Positions 55,136 through 64,000 of a stretch of DNA of 64,000 nucleotides are shown here, piece after piece. This DNA is from Pseudorasbora parva (Eukaryota > Chordata > Actinopteri > Cypriniformes > Gobionidae). The DNA is taken from the NCBI RefSeq assembly GCF_024679245.1, contig NC_090173.1, positions 28,236,160-28,300,159 on the forward strand, written 5' to 3'. A model generated the notes under the pieces. The model did no database searches. It had not been told where the DNA came from and was given only the letters and a program-made list of their open reading frames with translations. How positions within the stretch are numbered: position 1 is the first letter of the stretch; each line of letters opens with the position of its first letter. The translations under genes were made by a program, and so were the position numbers.

Positions 55136-56020
55136 TTTTGAAATGTAGGCCTATATGCCTTATATTGCAAGATACTCACTAAAATTCATGAGGGACATGG
55201 AATACAGCCTTACAATTGTATACAAAATATGACGATATAATCATGTTAATAAAATAATGTAATTGTTCACAAGGAGATTTGCATCAATATCCAAAGTGCT
55301 CTGAAGCATTCTGAAAAACTTGCAAGCTAGTAGAACACACAACAGTGCCACGTTCAGTTTTTTGAAACGTGAACGCTCAAGTGCCCACTAATTACATTGT
55401 ATGGATCGCACACATCTGTTCATAGTCGCAAACGAGAGTATGGTCACGCTGTGACCGAGCTTGTGAGCGTCAGCTGGGAAGTATTGAATCAAAGCAATGA
55501 TTATCAGCTGATTCCAATAGTGGCTGATTTGTTTGGCAAAATAAGCGTTGTTTACGTTGCCGTTATTTTAACGATTTAGCCTCGCGATACGTTTTGCTTT
55601 ACCAGCAAGTTTGTTGTTCATCACGAGATCGCAAGAAAAGCTTGCTGCTGTACACATCATTTAAAGACAGGAACTGTTGTGTTCCCTGTTGAAAGTCTGT
55701 GCGATGTACACTCTTTACGCTGTCCGAGTACTGCTCTAAACACACCACGTTATTAATAGAACATAGCTTATTTTGTCAATCGGTTAGAAGACAGAGACGA
55801 GCTTGTGAACGTGACGAAGAAATGATTACATCTCGTGAAAAGCATAAGTTTATTTTTACCGTGAATGCTGATCGACGCGGCCCAAATAGGGGGTTTGAGG
55901 TAGCTTATAATTTTGAAAGAAAAAGATTTTAGCTTTGTAGAACTGCTTCAAGAGGCGTGCGGAGCCGTAGACAGCGTGAGGGGGCTGGCAGGCGGGGCGA
56001 ATGGTCGGAAATGCCGCCCG
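55136..56020. other. internal region of the Ngaro-type element, 5' side
   Basis: On the element's strand this is the part directly after A1, where a gag-like ORF would be expected. No domain was recognised on either strand; a plus-strand frame at 55699-55932 (77 codons) has no known motif. Confidence 0.4.
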
Positions 56021-56158
56021 TGCTGATAAACTTTCAACAGAATGGAGGTAAGACTGCAGTGTATATATATGCACCTCTCGTTGATTAGCTGAGTGCTATC
56101 CACCTGTGTCAATTATCTGAAAGCCCTCCTCCCGAATCTTTGTTAATTAACATCGTTT
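56021..56158 (-). repeat. Ngaro-type repeat A1
   Basis: 138 bp at the 5' end of the element, identical by eye to A2 at 51312-51449. It directly abuts the resumed tandem array at 56159. Confidence 0.85.
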
Positions 56159-56275
56159 AGAGTTAAAGCGATCACAAAAACACAAACTGTTCTCATTAAA
56201 AACTTGATAGAACACAAGCACGACATTACAATTATGACCGGATAAGGGTTATATAGATCATGAAAAGAGGAAACA
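56159..56275. repeat. ~100-bp tandem array, right part
   Basis: Starts AGAGTTAAAGCGATCACAAA, the continuation of the unit interrupted at 51140, and contains one more diverged unit (CATTACAATTATGACCGGAT). Confidence 0.8.
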
Positions 56276-56763
56276 CATATTTTTTAACATATATTAGAGT
56301 ATAGTATCTTACTTGTCGGGGACATTGTGTGAGCTGATGCTTGAAGTACACAGGGAGGAGATTTAGATGCTCCATACAGTGTGGGAATAAACGGGTCTTT
56401 ATCATCGCTGAAGTGAGCCACAATACGATCGCAAATGGACAAACAAGTGAACATGACACACGAGCATGAAGCAAATGCCAGCATACTAGGCTAGTTCTCG
56501 GCTAATGTCCGTCATGTTTGACTCGTGTGTTTTGAATAATGAAGTGCACAGAGCGAGCGCTCTTCTCACCATCATTAGTAGATACGCCCCTTACCTGCAA
56601 TAACCATCATTTTTACACAGCACACAAAACACCTCACTCCTGATTTCTCTTAACATGGGGAAAGGAGGGGTGTCAGTCAATAAATGGGAAAACAAAAGTA
56701 ACTTTTGTTACTTATTTGAAAATGCGACTTCTATGTTTAAAAGTAATGCATAACTTAAGTAGG
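56276..56763. other. right part of the TTAA-type element and flank
   Basis: Includes minus-strand open frames (56232-56484) with no recognised domain. TACGCCCCTTACC at about 56583 may belong to the right end of the TTAA-type element started at 50564, but its terminus is not visible. Confidence 0.35.
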
Positions 56764-57146
56764 TACACTGTAAATTTTTTTTTTTTTTTTGGTTTAACTT
56801 TAAAAAGTAAGTAACCTGGTTGCCTTAAAATTTTGAGTTTATTGAAATTAAAAATTTGAGTTGATACAATGAAGGAAATTTGTTTAATAAATAGAAACTC
56901 AAAATATTATTGTATCTGAACCACATAAAAAATTTGATAAATCAATTTGGCATGTTTCACTGTGTTATCAGAAATAAAACACATACAATTACCCAATATG
57001 CTTACAAAATCTTTTAATAATATTTTAATAAAGGTTGTCAAATCTCAAAAAATTTTCATTGTATTAACTCAAAATTTTAATTTCAATGAACTCAAACTTT
57101 TAATGCAACCAGGTAACTTTTTTTCTAAAAAAGTTTTTACAGTGTA
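56764..57146. mobile_element. TA-flanked MITE with extended inverted repeats
   Basis: TA at 56764-56765 and 57145-57146. The 379-bp insert starts CACTGTAAATTTTTTT and ends AAAGTTTTTACAGTG. Inverted similarity continues inward for about 100 bp (for example AAGTAACCTGGTTGCCTTAA against the complement of TTAATGCAACCAGGTAACTT). No coding capacity. It adjoins the next element with only a C between the TA and the TTAA. Confidence 0.8.
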
Positions 57147-57147
57147 C

Positions 57148-57957
57148 TTAAAGGGTTACTTCAGCGATTAGCATATGGCTTTGTATCAGTAGAAACCCTG
57201 GAGAATATTTGAATGATTGTGCTTTCCCCTCCTCATATCCCCCTGAGACAAGACGTTTATGCATTTTATTTCTGGAAAAATTTCTCCCATGACGCAAATA
57301 TCGTCAATTTGCGCCATTAGAGGAATTGTTGGCCAGAGGCTAAAGACTACAGCCAGCAGAGGAAGCCATTTCCACATGTTTTCAACTCACGGGTGAGGGA
57401 TGGGAGATCACACTCACAGCACTCAGCTCGCAGCTGTAGCCTCTGGCATTCATGTTTAAACGGTGCGGCCACCACAGCAAAGTAAGTCTTTCAACTTCTC
57501 AAACTAATTCCTATGAAAGTTAAGCTTTCAAAGGCATGAACTGAAAACGTGCCAGACTGAACATGCGCTGTGAATCTATGCTGCGGACACGTTTACCTCA
57601 GCTCTCATCACAAGCTCATCCATGACTGTCAATGTAATCTCACTCTCAGCGTTTTGGGCTGTGAGACTTCCTCAGTGGCTAAATCACATATTGAACAGAC
57701 ACGTTCAGTTTTTAATTGTAGTGTCTGTTCTCTAACTGAAATGATTCTATGAAAATGAACGCGGTCGCGGTGGGAAAGTGAAAGTAATTCAGTAATCTAG
57801 TAGCTGTGGCTTTGGGAGTGGCCTTGTAGGGCAATGCATTTTCTGTCCTTTCTCAGTCTTGGAAGCACCAAATAAAAAAATAATTTCACATTTCTACTAC
57901 ATTAAGGACCCAGTTTAAATACAGATTCATCTTCCCAGCGCTGAAGTACTCCTTTAA
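57148..57957. mobile_element. Kolobok-like MITE copy C
   Basis: TTAA at 57148-57151 and 57954-57957. The 802-bp insert starts AGGGTTACTTCAGCGATTAG and ends CAGCGCTGAAGTACTCCT, closely matching copy A in order and content. No transposase. Confidence 0.85.
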
Positions 57958-58040
57958 AAAAAAGTAATCTGATGTAATGCATTACCCTCAACACTAATGG
58001 TAAAAATAAAAACTAAGTCGATAAAAACTCAACACCTCAT

Positions 58041-58478
58041 TCACACGTAACTTTGTTCTTTAAGGCTGGAGAAAGTTCTGCCATCAACTGCATGTGGGAC
58101 TGAGGAGGGTCTAAGGATTAAGGGATAGAGATGATAGTTTATAAAGTAGGATATGGTGAGGAATGTGTACAGTATGGTGACAGCCAGTGTAATGATTGTG
58201 AGGACACTGTTTGACTCATCAGCTAAAGCCTTTGCAAAGCTCACTGTGACTTATTGGCCATTTTAGTTTTTTAGTTTTCTGCAGAGGTGCAGTGCCAACA
58301 GATCTTCAAAATGTCCCTTCACTGATCCCTGACACAAGATGAAAGAGATCACCACGATTTAAAACATTGCTGCGGTAAGGACAACAACTACTAACTGGAA
58401 TCCAGCAAAGAAACAAGCCAATTTCAGGAAATAAGTATTAGTGTCATTAGGTGATGTATTGTATTCAAATTGCATCAC
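58041..58478 (-). pseudogene. possible decayed exon of a multi-pass membrane protein, unrecognised
   Basis: The minus strand has a good splice-acceptor-like sequence (GTTATTTCTCCCCAG) ending at 58479. From there one frame runs to 58041 with only three stops in about 145 codons. It opens VMQFEYNTSPNDTNTYFLKL, where NTS and NDT are possible glycosylation sites. Then come two hydrophobic segments: ACFFAGFQLVVVVLTAAMF, then after a stop IVVISFILC. Next is a hydrophilic part (GSVKGHFEDLLALHL), two stops, and another long hydrophobic segment with ALADESNSVLTIITLAVTIL and TFLTISYFINYHLYPLILRP. The continuous frame, acceptor and hydrophobic pattern look coding in origin, but no family was recognised, and the stops imply a pseudogene or a chance frame. 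No neighbouring exons were found. Confidence 0.4.
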
Positions 58479-58849
58479 TGGGGAGAAATAACAGCGAGTT
58501 CAGCAATATTTCTTGACATTGCTCTATATAACAAAGCTCTGCCGTTGTACTGAAGCATGATGGCTTTTAAGGAAATTATGAGGTGCTTAGATTATTTCAG
58601 AATAGCAGTTCATCTAATATTAGCAGCATAGAGATCAGTGCCAGGCTTAATCAGGAGCTCTATCTCCCATATCATTCAGGAAAATGGCCCCCTACTTTGC
58701 CACTAATGTCCTATTACTCAGCAGTTTAAAGAAACAACATTATCATATGCAGTCATATTCTACTAAAAAATGACATTGCAATTGTGAATGTTAAAGCTAG
58801 TACTACTAAATATAGTCTCCAAGATCTACTTTAAATATATCAAATAGAG
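58479..58849. other. no gene recognised
   Basis: Nothing supported apart from the acceptor-like sequence at its left edge. Confidence 0.4.
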
Positions 58850-59165
58850 ATATAACGATTCACTCACGATGCAATACAATTCACGATGCTAAGTTCATGA
58901 TACGATTTTCTCGCGATTAAAAAAAGAGAGATTTAAGACAAATTATAAAATAAAAGTGTTATTTTATTTCTCAGACAAAATTCTGCATATTTCTTTGTAA
59001 AATGTAAATATATATTTGATGTCAAATAAAAACTCAATTTTGAAATTTTAACTTAAAAATTGAAATTTTAAAACAAATCCTCAAAAAGTCCCTACAAGGA
59101 GATCTTTCAATGGTGTTTTCTTGGGAGGAGGTTGTTCATTTTTTGATATAGGAAAAAATCCTGTA
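58850..59165 (+). repeat. fragment of hAT-like fish repeat (AACGATTCACTCACGATG)
   Basis: GAGATATAACGATTCACTCA, CGATACGATTTTCTCGCGAT-like sequence, GTTATTTTATTTCTCAGACA and ATTTGATGTCAAATAAAAAC match a common fish repeat in this order. It ends where GGGCTGCATTTCCC starts. Confidence 0.5.
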
Positions 59166-59177
59166 AAAAAAACAATA

Positions 59178-60125
59178 GGGCTGCATTTCCCAAAACCTTC
59201 TTAACTCTACGTCATTCTTAAGTTATACCTTAAGGTATCCCTTAACGTTAATATGTGTTTCCCGAAACGAACTTAGTTAAGAATACCTTCTTTAACTCAT
59301 ACTTTTGTAAGGTTGGTCTGGACCACTCTTAGCAATACCTTATCACTATTAACAGTTCATTCCACTAGTGGCCACCACTGTGCAAAAAGCTTCTTTATAT
59401 GTCAGTCTATACGAATATAATTCCGAAGTTGTAATATACACCCAGTGTTCAATTAGGCTAGTTTAATTTTTTTTTTTTTTTTTAAATTTTATGCAAGGAT
59501 TAAAATTGTCATAAAAAATTCATTACAAACACTAATGGTTGTTAGCTTTTTAATTATATTATCCAAAGGTACATCAGCTGGCAAATCATTAGACAGGAAA
59601 GTCTTAGGAGCCTATTTGAAGGGAATGATTGTGGACGAGAGTTTAGTCAAACTTTGGCACTGAGGCAGCAAATAGAATTGTGCTAAATCAAAGATGGCCA
59701 TTCAGTGTATGTGCACTATTTCATACGTGAAAACTTTAGTCCCCTGGCTACCATGTCATATGCTGCTATTAAAAATAAATTTCGCCTACCACGAAAGCAA
59801 ATTCAGCAGCCTTTAGATCTTGTTGGACCAACTTTGTCGAGACACAACTACCCCCTCAGCCCAAAAATCAGCTGCTGGCGGCTCTTTTCTCTCTTTCTTT
59901 TTTCTCAAAACAAGTGACTTGGGAATCACATTGTTATAAAGGCAAGATTTTAATTATAATTTGTATATGCAAGAGTTAGAAAAAGCAGAAATATGAAAAG
60001 TATTTTAGATAAATATGCCATAATAATCAACATTTGATTGAAAAAAAAAAATATTAAGAGAAAGAGATAAATTCAACACCTGTTTCTCCAACAGCACAAA
60101 TTTCTCCTTCAGTCTGTCCAATACA
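59178..60125 (+). mobile_element. PIF/Harbinger-like element, degenerate
   Basis: GGGCTGCATTTCCCAAAACC opens the segment, like the ends of a fish Harbinger class. A transposase fragment follows at 59.7-59.9 kb. The right end was not resolved; it gives way to a LINE-tail-like repeat at 60.13 kb. Confidence 0.45.
59705..59917 (+). pseudogene. Harbinger-like (HARBI1-type) transposase N-terminal fragment
   Basis: In this 70-codon frame, residues about 24-52 read NKFRLPRKQIQQPLDLVGPT then LSRHNYPLSPK, resembling the FRLSRxxIxxLxDLVxPxL...SxxLSPxxQV start of PIF/Harbinger nucleases. The match ends at about ISCWRLFS, where family members would continue into the first catalytic region; no DDE residues are present. 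It is a fragment of a transposase that would act at TWA sites. Confidence 0.55.
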
Positions 60126-60126
60126 T

Positions 60127-60680
60127 CCTCATCAATCAATCAATCAATCAATCAATCAACTTTATTTATATAGCGCTTTTACAATCACGATTGTGTCAAA
60201 GCAGCTTCACAGTGTCAAACAGGATAATATTGCGACAAAATTAGATTTGGCTGTACAGTCGTACTGGAGTAAACAGTGATGTTATCAGCTTAGTTTAATT
60301 TATCATATAGCAACAATGTTGGCAGATCAGTATTTAAGTTTATAGAATTAAATAAGACCTAATTCATACATTTTATTTGTATAATAAGTTGAATAACTTA
60401 ATCATATTTTTAGTGTCCCAAACTGAGCAAGCCAAGCCAAAGGCGACAGTGGCAAGGAACCAAAACTCCATCAGGGCGTGATGGAGAAAAATAAACCTTG
60501 GGAGAAACCAGACTCAGTCGGGGTGCCAGTTCTCCTCTGGCCTATTAACACACCGTGTAAGATTATTATTCTGGCAACCTTACAGGTCAGAAATCATATT
60601 AGATTGGAATATTCAAAATTTCAGGGTATCACGGAAGAGACAGATTTATTTGGAAATAAATGATGGGATGGCGCGTCGAT
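60127..60680 (-). repeat. LINE-tail-like repeat, longest copy, (ATCA)n end
   Basis: Seven ATCA-type units (60131-60160) are followed by CTTTATTTATATAGCGCTTT, CAAAGCAGCTTCACAGTGTC, AGGCGACAGTGGCAAGGAAC and AACCTTGGGAGAAACCAGAC. This is the fullest copy of the family seen in part at 23.3, 34.4, 47.6 and 55.0 kb. An open frame at 60478-60663 is incidental. The short tandem tail and fixed 3' end suggest a LINE-mobilised sequence. Confidence 0.7.
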
Positions 60681-61376
60681 TACACAAGAGTATGAATACA
60701 TGAAAGATCAGAATCTCACTTTACCTCACTTTATCATGCTGGTCTATCTTTCACTGTAAAAACACTGATGCACCTTGTGATCTCCATGGCAATCGCCCTC
60801 GACGCCACGAGTGGGTAAATCTGCCGGTCAGTGGTTTGGTCCATTATCTTTTACATGCAGACAGAGGTGACTGGAGTCTCTCACTGTGATTATTAGTCGC
60901 CGGAAAGTCAAAATGCCGCCAGAGCGGCCACACCTCCGATTTGAATGAGTCAACGTAAACTACGCGCTTGCCGTCGCCATGCTTCTGTTTGACGCCGCGT
61001 GCACACACTTCCATATAATTGAACAAAAAACATTTTTTTATTTCACTCTACAGTTTATTTCACTCTACTTCGAGCCAGTGTGCATGCAGAGTAATGCTAG
61101 CTAAATCTAGCTTGTTGCTATCGTGCCTGTAAAGTGAGGTTACAGTATATGGTTTCAGGCTTTCAGCGTCCCTGCTGTTTTAAACAAATCGCGATTTAAC
61201 ATCTCATCCGACTTGAATCGCCACACATTTGTATTGATTTTCAACTGACTCTGACTGATACAGATGCATGATATGGTTAATCATGGTCTGATTTATTACT
61301 GGATGTAGTGGTTTAACTCTTCATCGAGTTAACTGGACATTTTTGACAATACAATTTGGTTTGTTGGAGCCCTATC
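60681..61376. repeat. possible hAT-like element end region
   Basis: The right edge complements to GATAGGGCTCCAACAAACCA, a hAT-type start. GC-richer sequence with CGCCGGAAAGTCAAAATGCC lies inside. No partner end was confirmed; it might pair with the fragment at 58.85 kb, with the Harbinger-like and tail-like units inserted in between. Confidence 0.35.
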
Positions 61377-61935
61377 ACACATGCGGTGCAAAGCGACATC
61401 GGGTGTGACTCAAGTGTTTCATCCTGACGTAGTTATCATTTTCATGTCCTGCTTCACGTTGTTTAAATGTAAATGCATTTGTGCCCATTTGTGCACCCAT
61501 GGTCGAAACCGAGGTGTGTTCAGACATACTGTTGGCACGCTGCTATTTTGAGGCAACTGAAATCGACTGTGCCATTAACCGAGGTACAAGCGCAACTGGC
61601 TTTTAAAGGGATTGAGAGACAAGACTCTTATTGGTTTATTGCACGTTATGCCCAACACACACCCATTAATCATTTAGAGAACAGGTGCAGCAATTTAGAC
61701 CATTTTCCCCGTCGTTACACTAGCAAAAGTGGATTCGGACACGCCCTAAGTGCACTTGTGCCATACCATGGATGGTGTCTGGCTTATGACCTGAATGAGT
61801 TTTATTGCATGTTTGAAAAACCCAGTCTCACACCTCACGCCTGTTCTGACCTTCTCTTCATGCATCCATCAACACCTCCAGCAACCCCCCTCTCTCTTCC
61901 ACCTGCAATTACGATCTGTGTAGGGGATGTGTGCT
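61377..61935 (+). repeat. fish interspersed repeat with incidental ORF
   Basis: GAGGTGTGTTCAGACATACT and ATTTTGAGGCAACTGAAATC resemble a non-coding fish repeat. The 154-codon open frame at 61473-61937 has no domain and low-complexity ends, so it is not called as a gene. Confidence 0.4.
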
Positions 61936-61937
61936 AG

Positions 61938-62400
61938 GTTTTCCGGAAACAGAAGACAAGGAAAGCACCAGGCCCAGACAGCGTTTCACCAGCCTCTCTG
62001 AAACCATGTGCTGACCTGATGGCCCCTATTTTCACAAAGATCTTCAACAGATCACGGGAGCTGTGTGAAATCCCTTCCTGATTCAAATGTTCCACCATTG
62101 TCCCGATCCCAAAGAAACCCAAAATCACAGGACTGAATGATTATAAACCGGTCGCTTTAACATCTGTCATTTCAAAGGCTGGTGTTGGCCCACCTAAAGG
62201 ACATCAATGGAGCCTTGCTGGACCCTCTAGAGTTTGCCTATTGGGTAAACAAGGTCTGTGGATGATGCAGTCAGCATGGGACTCTGGACTACATCCTGCA
62301 ACACCAACAAAAACCAGGGACTTATGTAGGCATCCTGTTTGCGGACTTCAGTTCGTCTTTCAACACCATCATCCCAACACTCCTTCAGTATGGATCCAGA
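61938..62400 (+). pseudogene. non-LTR reverse transcriptase fragment
   Basis: Forward frames give KTRKAPGPDSVSPASLKPCA, then after a stop [20 protein letters not shown] and [11 protein letters not shown], the finger region of non-LTR RTs (motifs GPDG and PVALTS). After shifts comes [20 protein letters not shown] and [19 protein letters not shown] sequence, the first catalytic Asp region. The later GVPQG and YADD motifs are absent. Stops and at least three shifts make it dead. It belongs to a third LINE family in the window, distinct from those at 9.2 and 39.2 kb. Confidence 0.7.
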
Positions 62401-62613
62401 TAAGTCTCATTAATAATTCACAAAAAAACAAAACAAAAACAAAAACATGGTGCACAACATGCATAGCCAATTTTACATGCATGAAATAAAATTCAAATGC
62501 AAAAAATAAATAAATTATAATAATAAAAAATTCACATGGGCAAATAAAACGGTATATTCATAAAATACATTTAAAAAATGCAAAACACAATTCGTAGATA
62601 TAATATACAACTG
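62401..62613. other. AT- and A-rich spacer
   Basis: A-rich runs (ACAAAAACAAAAAC, AATAAATAAATTATAATAA). No gene. Confidence 0.4.
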
Positions 62614-63404
62614 CACTGAAAAAAGGTATGTTGGGTTTACATGATTTAATCATGTACATCGGTTCCACATGATTCAGTTAAGTTAAACAAACATGATTAG
62701 TTTACATAACTAACATCATGGAATTTAATAATTTTTCAGTAACCCAATTGAATAATCTGAAAAGGATTTTTATATGGCTTCCTAACAACAGCACTGTGCA
62801 CAGGGGGGCTTGAGACTCTGCCTCTTTAACCAAATAACAAGCTTATTTTGTTTTTGTATATTTTTTGTGGTCACTTGACTGATTTATAAGACTGTACTAA
62901 CTAACCTTCATGCTGTTATTCAGCAACAGCACATAATAACATGTCAAGTGCTCTGAAATGCTTATTAATGACTAATAAGCTGGATCAGTCCACAGCCCAA
63001 GCAATCCCTCCACTGTTCTCCACTATGGTAACCCAGTGTCATTTAAATGGTTCTAATTATTGCAACATAATTAAACATTAAACACTATTCAACAATATAA
63101 AGTCTCCCCCTTATCCAATTTTGCCCAAAAAACACATAGAATAACACATAAGTTAAACAACTGCACTCTTCTTGTCAAGTCCCAAGCAAAGCATGCTGGG
63201 AAATACAGTTTCAGCAAAAATCATTTTGGATTACTTAATTGGTTCACATTTACCCCAAACAATGTAATCTAGTAGATTGCACATTTTAGATAATTACATT
63301 AATTGAAAGCAAAGAAATCACATTTAGAAGAGAAACACAATTTTGTTGCATCACAAATTATAAGACTAAATAAATTGGACAATATGTGTTTTCCATTTTT
63401 TTTT
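62614..63404. mobile_element. TA-type MITE, copy 2, longer and diverged
   Basis: Starts CACTGAAAAAAGGTATGTTG and tracks copy 1 (49887-50449) through TTACATGATTTAATCATGTA, GTGGTCACTTGACTG and TCTCCACTATGGTAACCCAG. An extra segment of about 150 bp occurs near 63090-63230. The right end (TTTTCCATTTTTTTTTT) is decayed and the TA duplication is not evident. Confidence 0.6.
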
Positions 63405-64000
63405 TCGTGTGTGCACAGAACGTTTGAATGTTTAAAATGTATGATTTTATCCTTGAATGTTAATGTGCAAATTATGATTTGTGTGTGAAACACCTTGGAC
63501 TTGTGTGTGTGCATTTTTGAGAATTTCCTGGCAGCGCTCTCCTCCCACCTGCATCAGCTGAATGTATGAACCTTGACCTTACCATTCTACTGTAATTCTT
63601 TCAAAACAGTCATGCTGCAAGCCATCCATTTTAACAGTTGTTTCAACAAGAGGCTGAAAGTCATGCAATGTTACTGTATTCATGTGTATCCTGTTGAATG
63701 CACAGGCTCAAGGAATAAAAACCTGCTGCATTATTAAATGTTTTTGTTTGAATGTCAGAATTAAAGATTTAAAGACATTTGCTAAAGGTGATGTATACGT
63801 TTTATGAATTTAAATGTGTCTGAATATATTAAATCTATTGGCCATGATTATATACTGCTCCTGTACTGTTACATATAAAGTTCTGACAATCTGACAAAAA
63901 CTCAAGTATGAAGGAGCACAACATTTAGCAAAGCCAGCTCCATTTCTTTGATATTATAATACATATAAATTATTCCTTCTTTTTTATATTATTTAATTAT
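63405..64000. other. no gene recognised
   Basis: AT-rich end of the window with no supported feature. Confidence 0.4.

Larger units (their letters stand above)
51141..56158 (-). mobile_element. Ngaro-type tyrosine-recombinase retroelement, RT-deleted, with intact split direct repeats
   Basis: On the minus strand the order is A1 (56158-56021), internal region, B1 (51561-51450), A2 (51449-51312), a 59-bp spacer, B2 (51252-51141). A1 and A2 (138 bp) and B1 and B2 (112 bp) are identical by eye. This A1-ORFs-B1-A2-B2 layout is the split direct repeat structure of Ngaro elements, a branch of the DIRS order. The internal region carries a tyrosine recombinase after a short RNase H-like tail; no RT palm was recognised. 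Two minisatellites lie inside. The 5-kb copy is nested in a tandem repeat array with no target duplication, as expected for recombinase-mediated insertion. The identical repeats suggest a recent insertion. It probably depended on RT supplied by a relative. Confidence 0.8.

Noticed and set aside
61473..61937. 154-codon open frame
   Set aside because: No domain, no splice or promoter context, and its DNA resembles a non-coding interspersed repeat.

Overview
The window looks like teleost fish DNA, most likely from a cyprinid. It is AT-rich, full of microsatellites, and packed with transposon types abundant in zebrafish and carps: L2-type LINEs, DIRS and Ngaro tyrosine-recombinase retroelements, TTAA-flanked Kolobok-like elements, Tc1-like, hAT-like and PIF/Harbinger-like elements. 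No intact host gene, tRNA or rRNA was recognised. The only candidate for a non-transposon coding remnant is a decayed two-hydrophobic-segment reading frame on the minus strand at 58041-58478. Family names come from motifs and structural hallmarks (terminal repeats, target duplications), not from a database search.

Layout. 1-9.2 kb: mostly featureless DNA with a 519-bp element carrying a RecQ-like helicase fragment (1399-1917), a DIRS remnant (about 2.78-3.49 kb), LTR-like pieces (4.9 and 7.5-8.2 kb), a 1-kb PIF-like element with TTA duplications (6295-7331) and small MITEs. 9.2-12.3 kb: a minus-strand L2 LINE whose coding frame is split by a 774-bp TTAA-flanked MITE; the flanks match so well that the insertion can be read off exactly. 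15.6-17.1 kb: a TTAA-bounded element with a broken THAP-domain exon, then a hAT-like end. 20.1-23.5 kb: a nested stack of Tc1-like fragment, Kolobok-like element with long inverted repeats, L2 tail and hAT MITE with a perfect 8-bp duplication. 26-28.8 kb: a decayed DIRS gag and RNase H region, itself hit by a second copy of the L2-splitting MITE. 29.2-31.2 kb: another long-TIR TTAA element containing a solo LTR with 5-bp duplications. 37.5-41.6 kb: a DIRS terminal-repeat pair enclosing a GC-rich MITE and a plus-strand LINE 3' half whose tail is amplified into 31-bp and GCCTT arrays. 42-46.7 kb: TA-flanked elements, a Tc1/IS630-like transposase remnant and a foldback hairpin. 47.6-49.2 kb: a DIRS 3' half with a recognisable but broken tyrosine recombinase.

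The most interesting locus is 51141-56158. Read on the minus strand it has the order A1 - internal - B1 - A2 - B2, the split direct repeat layout of Ngaro-type retroelements. The repeat pairs (138 bp and 112 bp) look identical by eye. It carries a tyrosine recombinase with all catalytic residues visible across two small frame breaks, but no reverse transcriptase beyond a short RNase H tail. It sits inside an array of about 100-bp tandem repeats, and neighbouring repeat units act as an empty-site control showing no target duplication. Two palindrome-bearing minisatellites (28 bp and 65 bp units) lie inside it.

57-64 kb: a TA MITE abutting a third copy of the TTAA MITE, the membrane-protein-like remnant, a PIF/Harbinger transposase fragment, a conserved LINE-tail-like repeat, a non-LTR reverse transcriptase fragment and a MITE related to the one at 49.9 kb. 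The window is best read as an intergenic or intronic graveyard of nested transposons. Nothing in it forms an operon or pathway.
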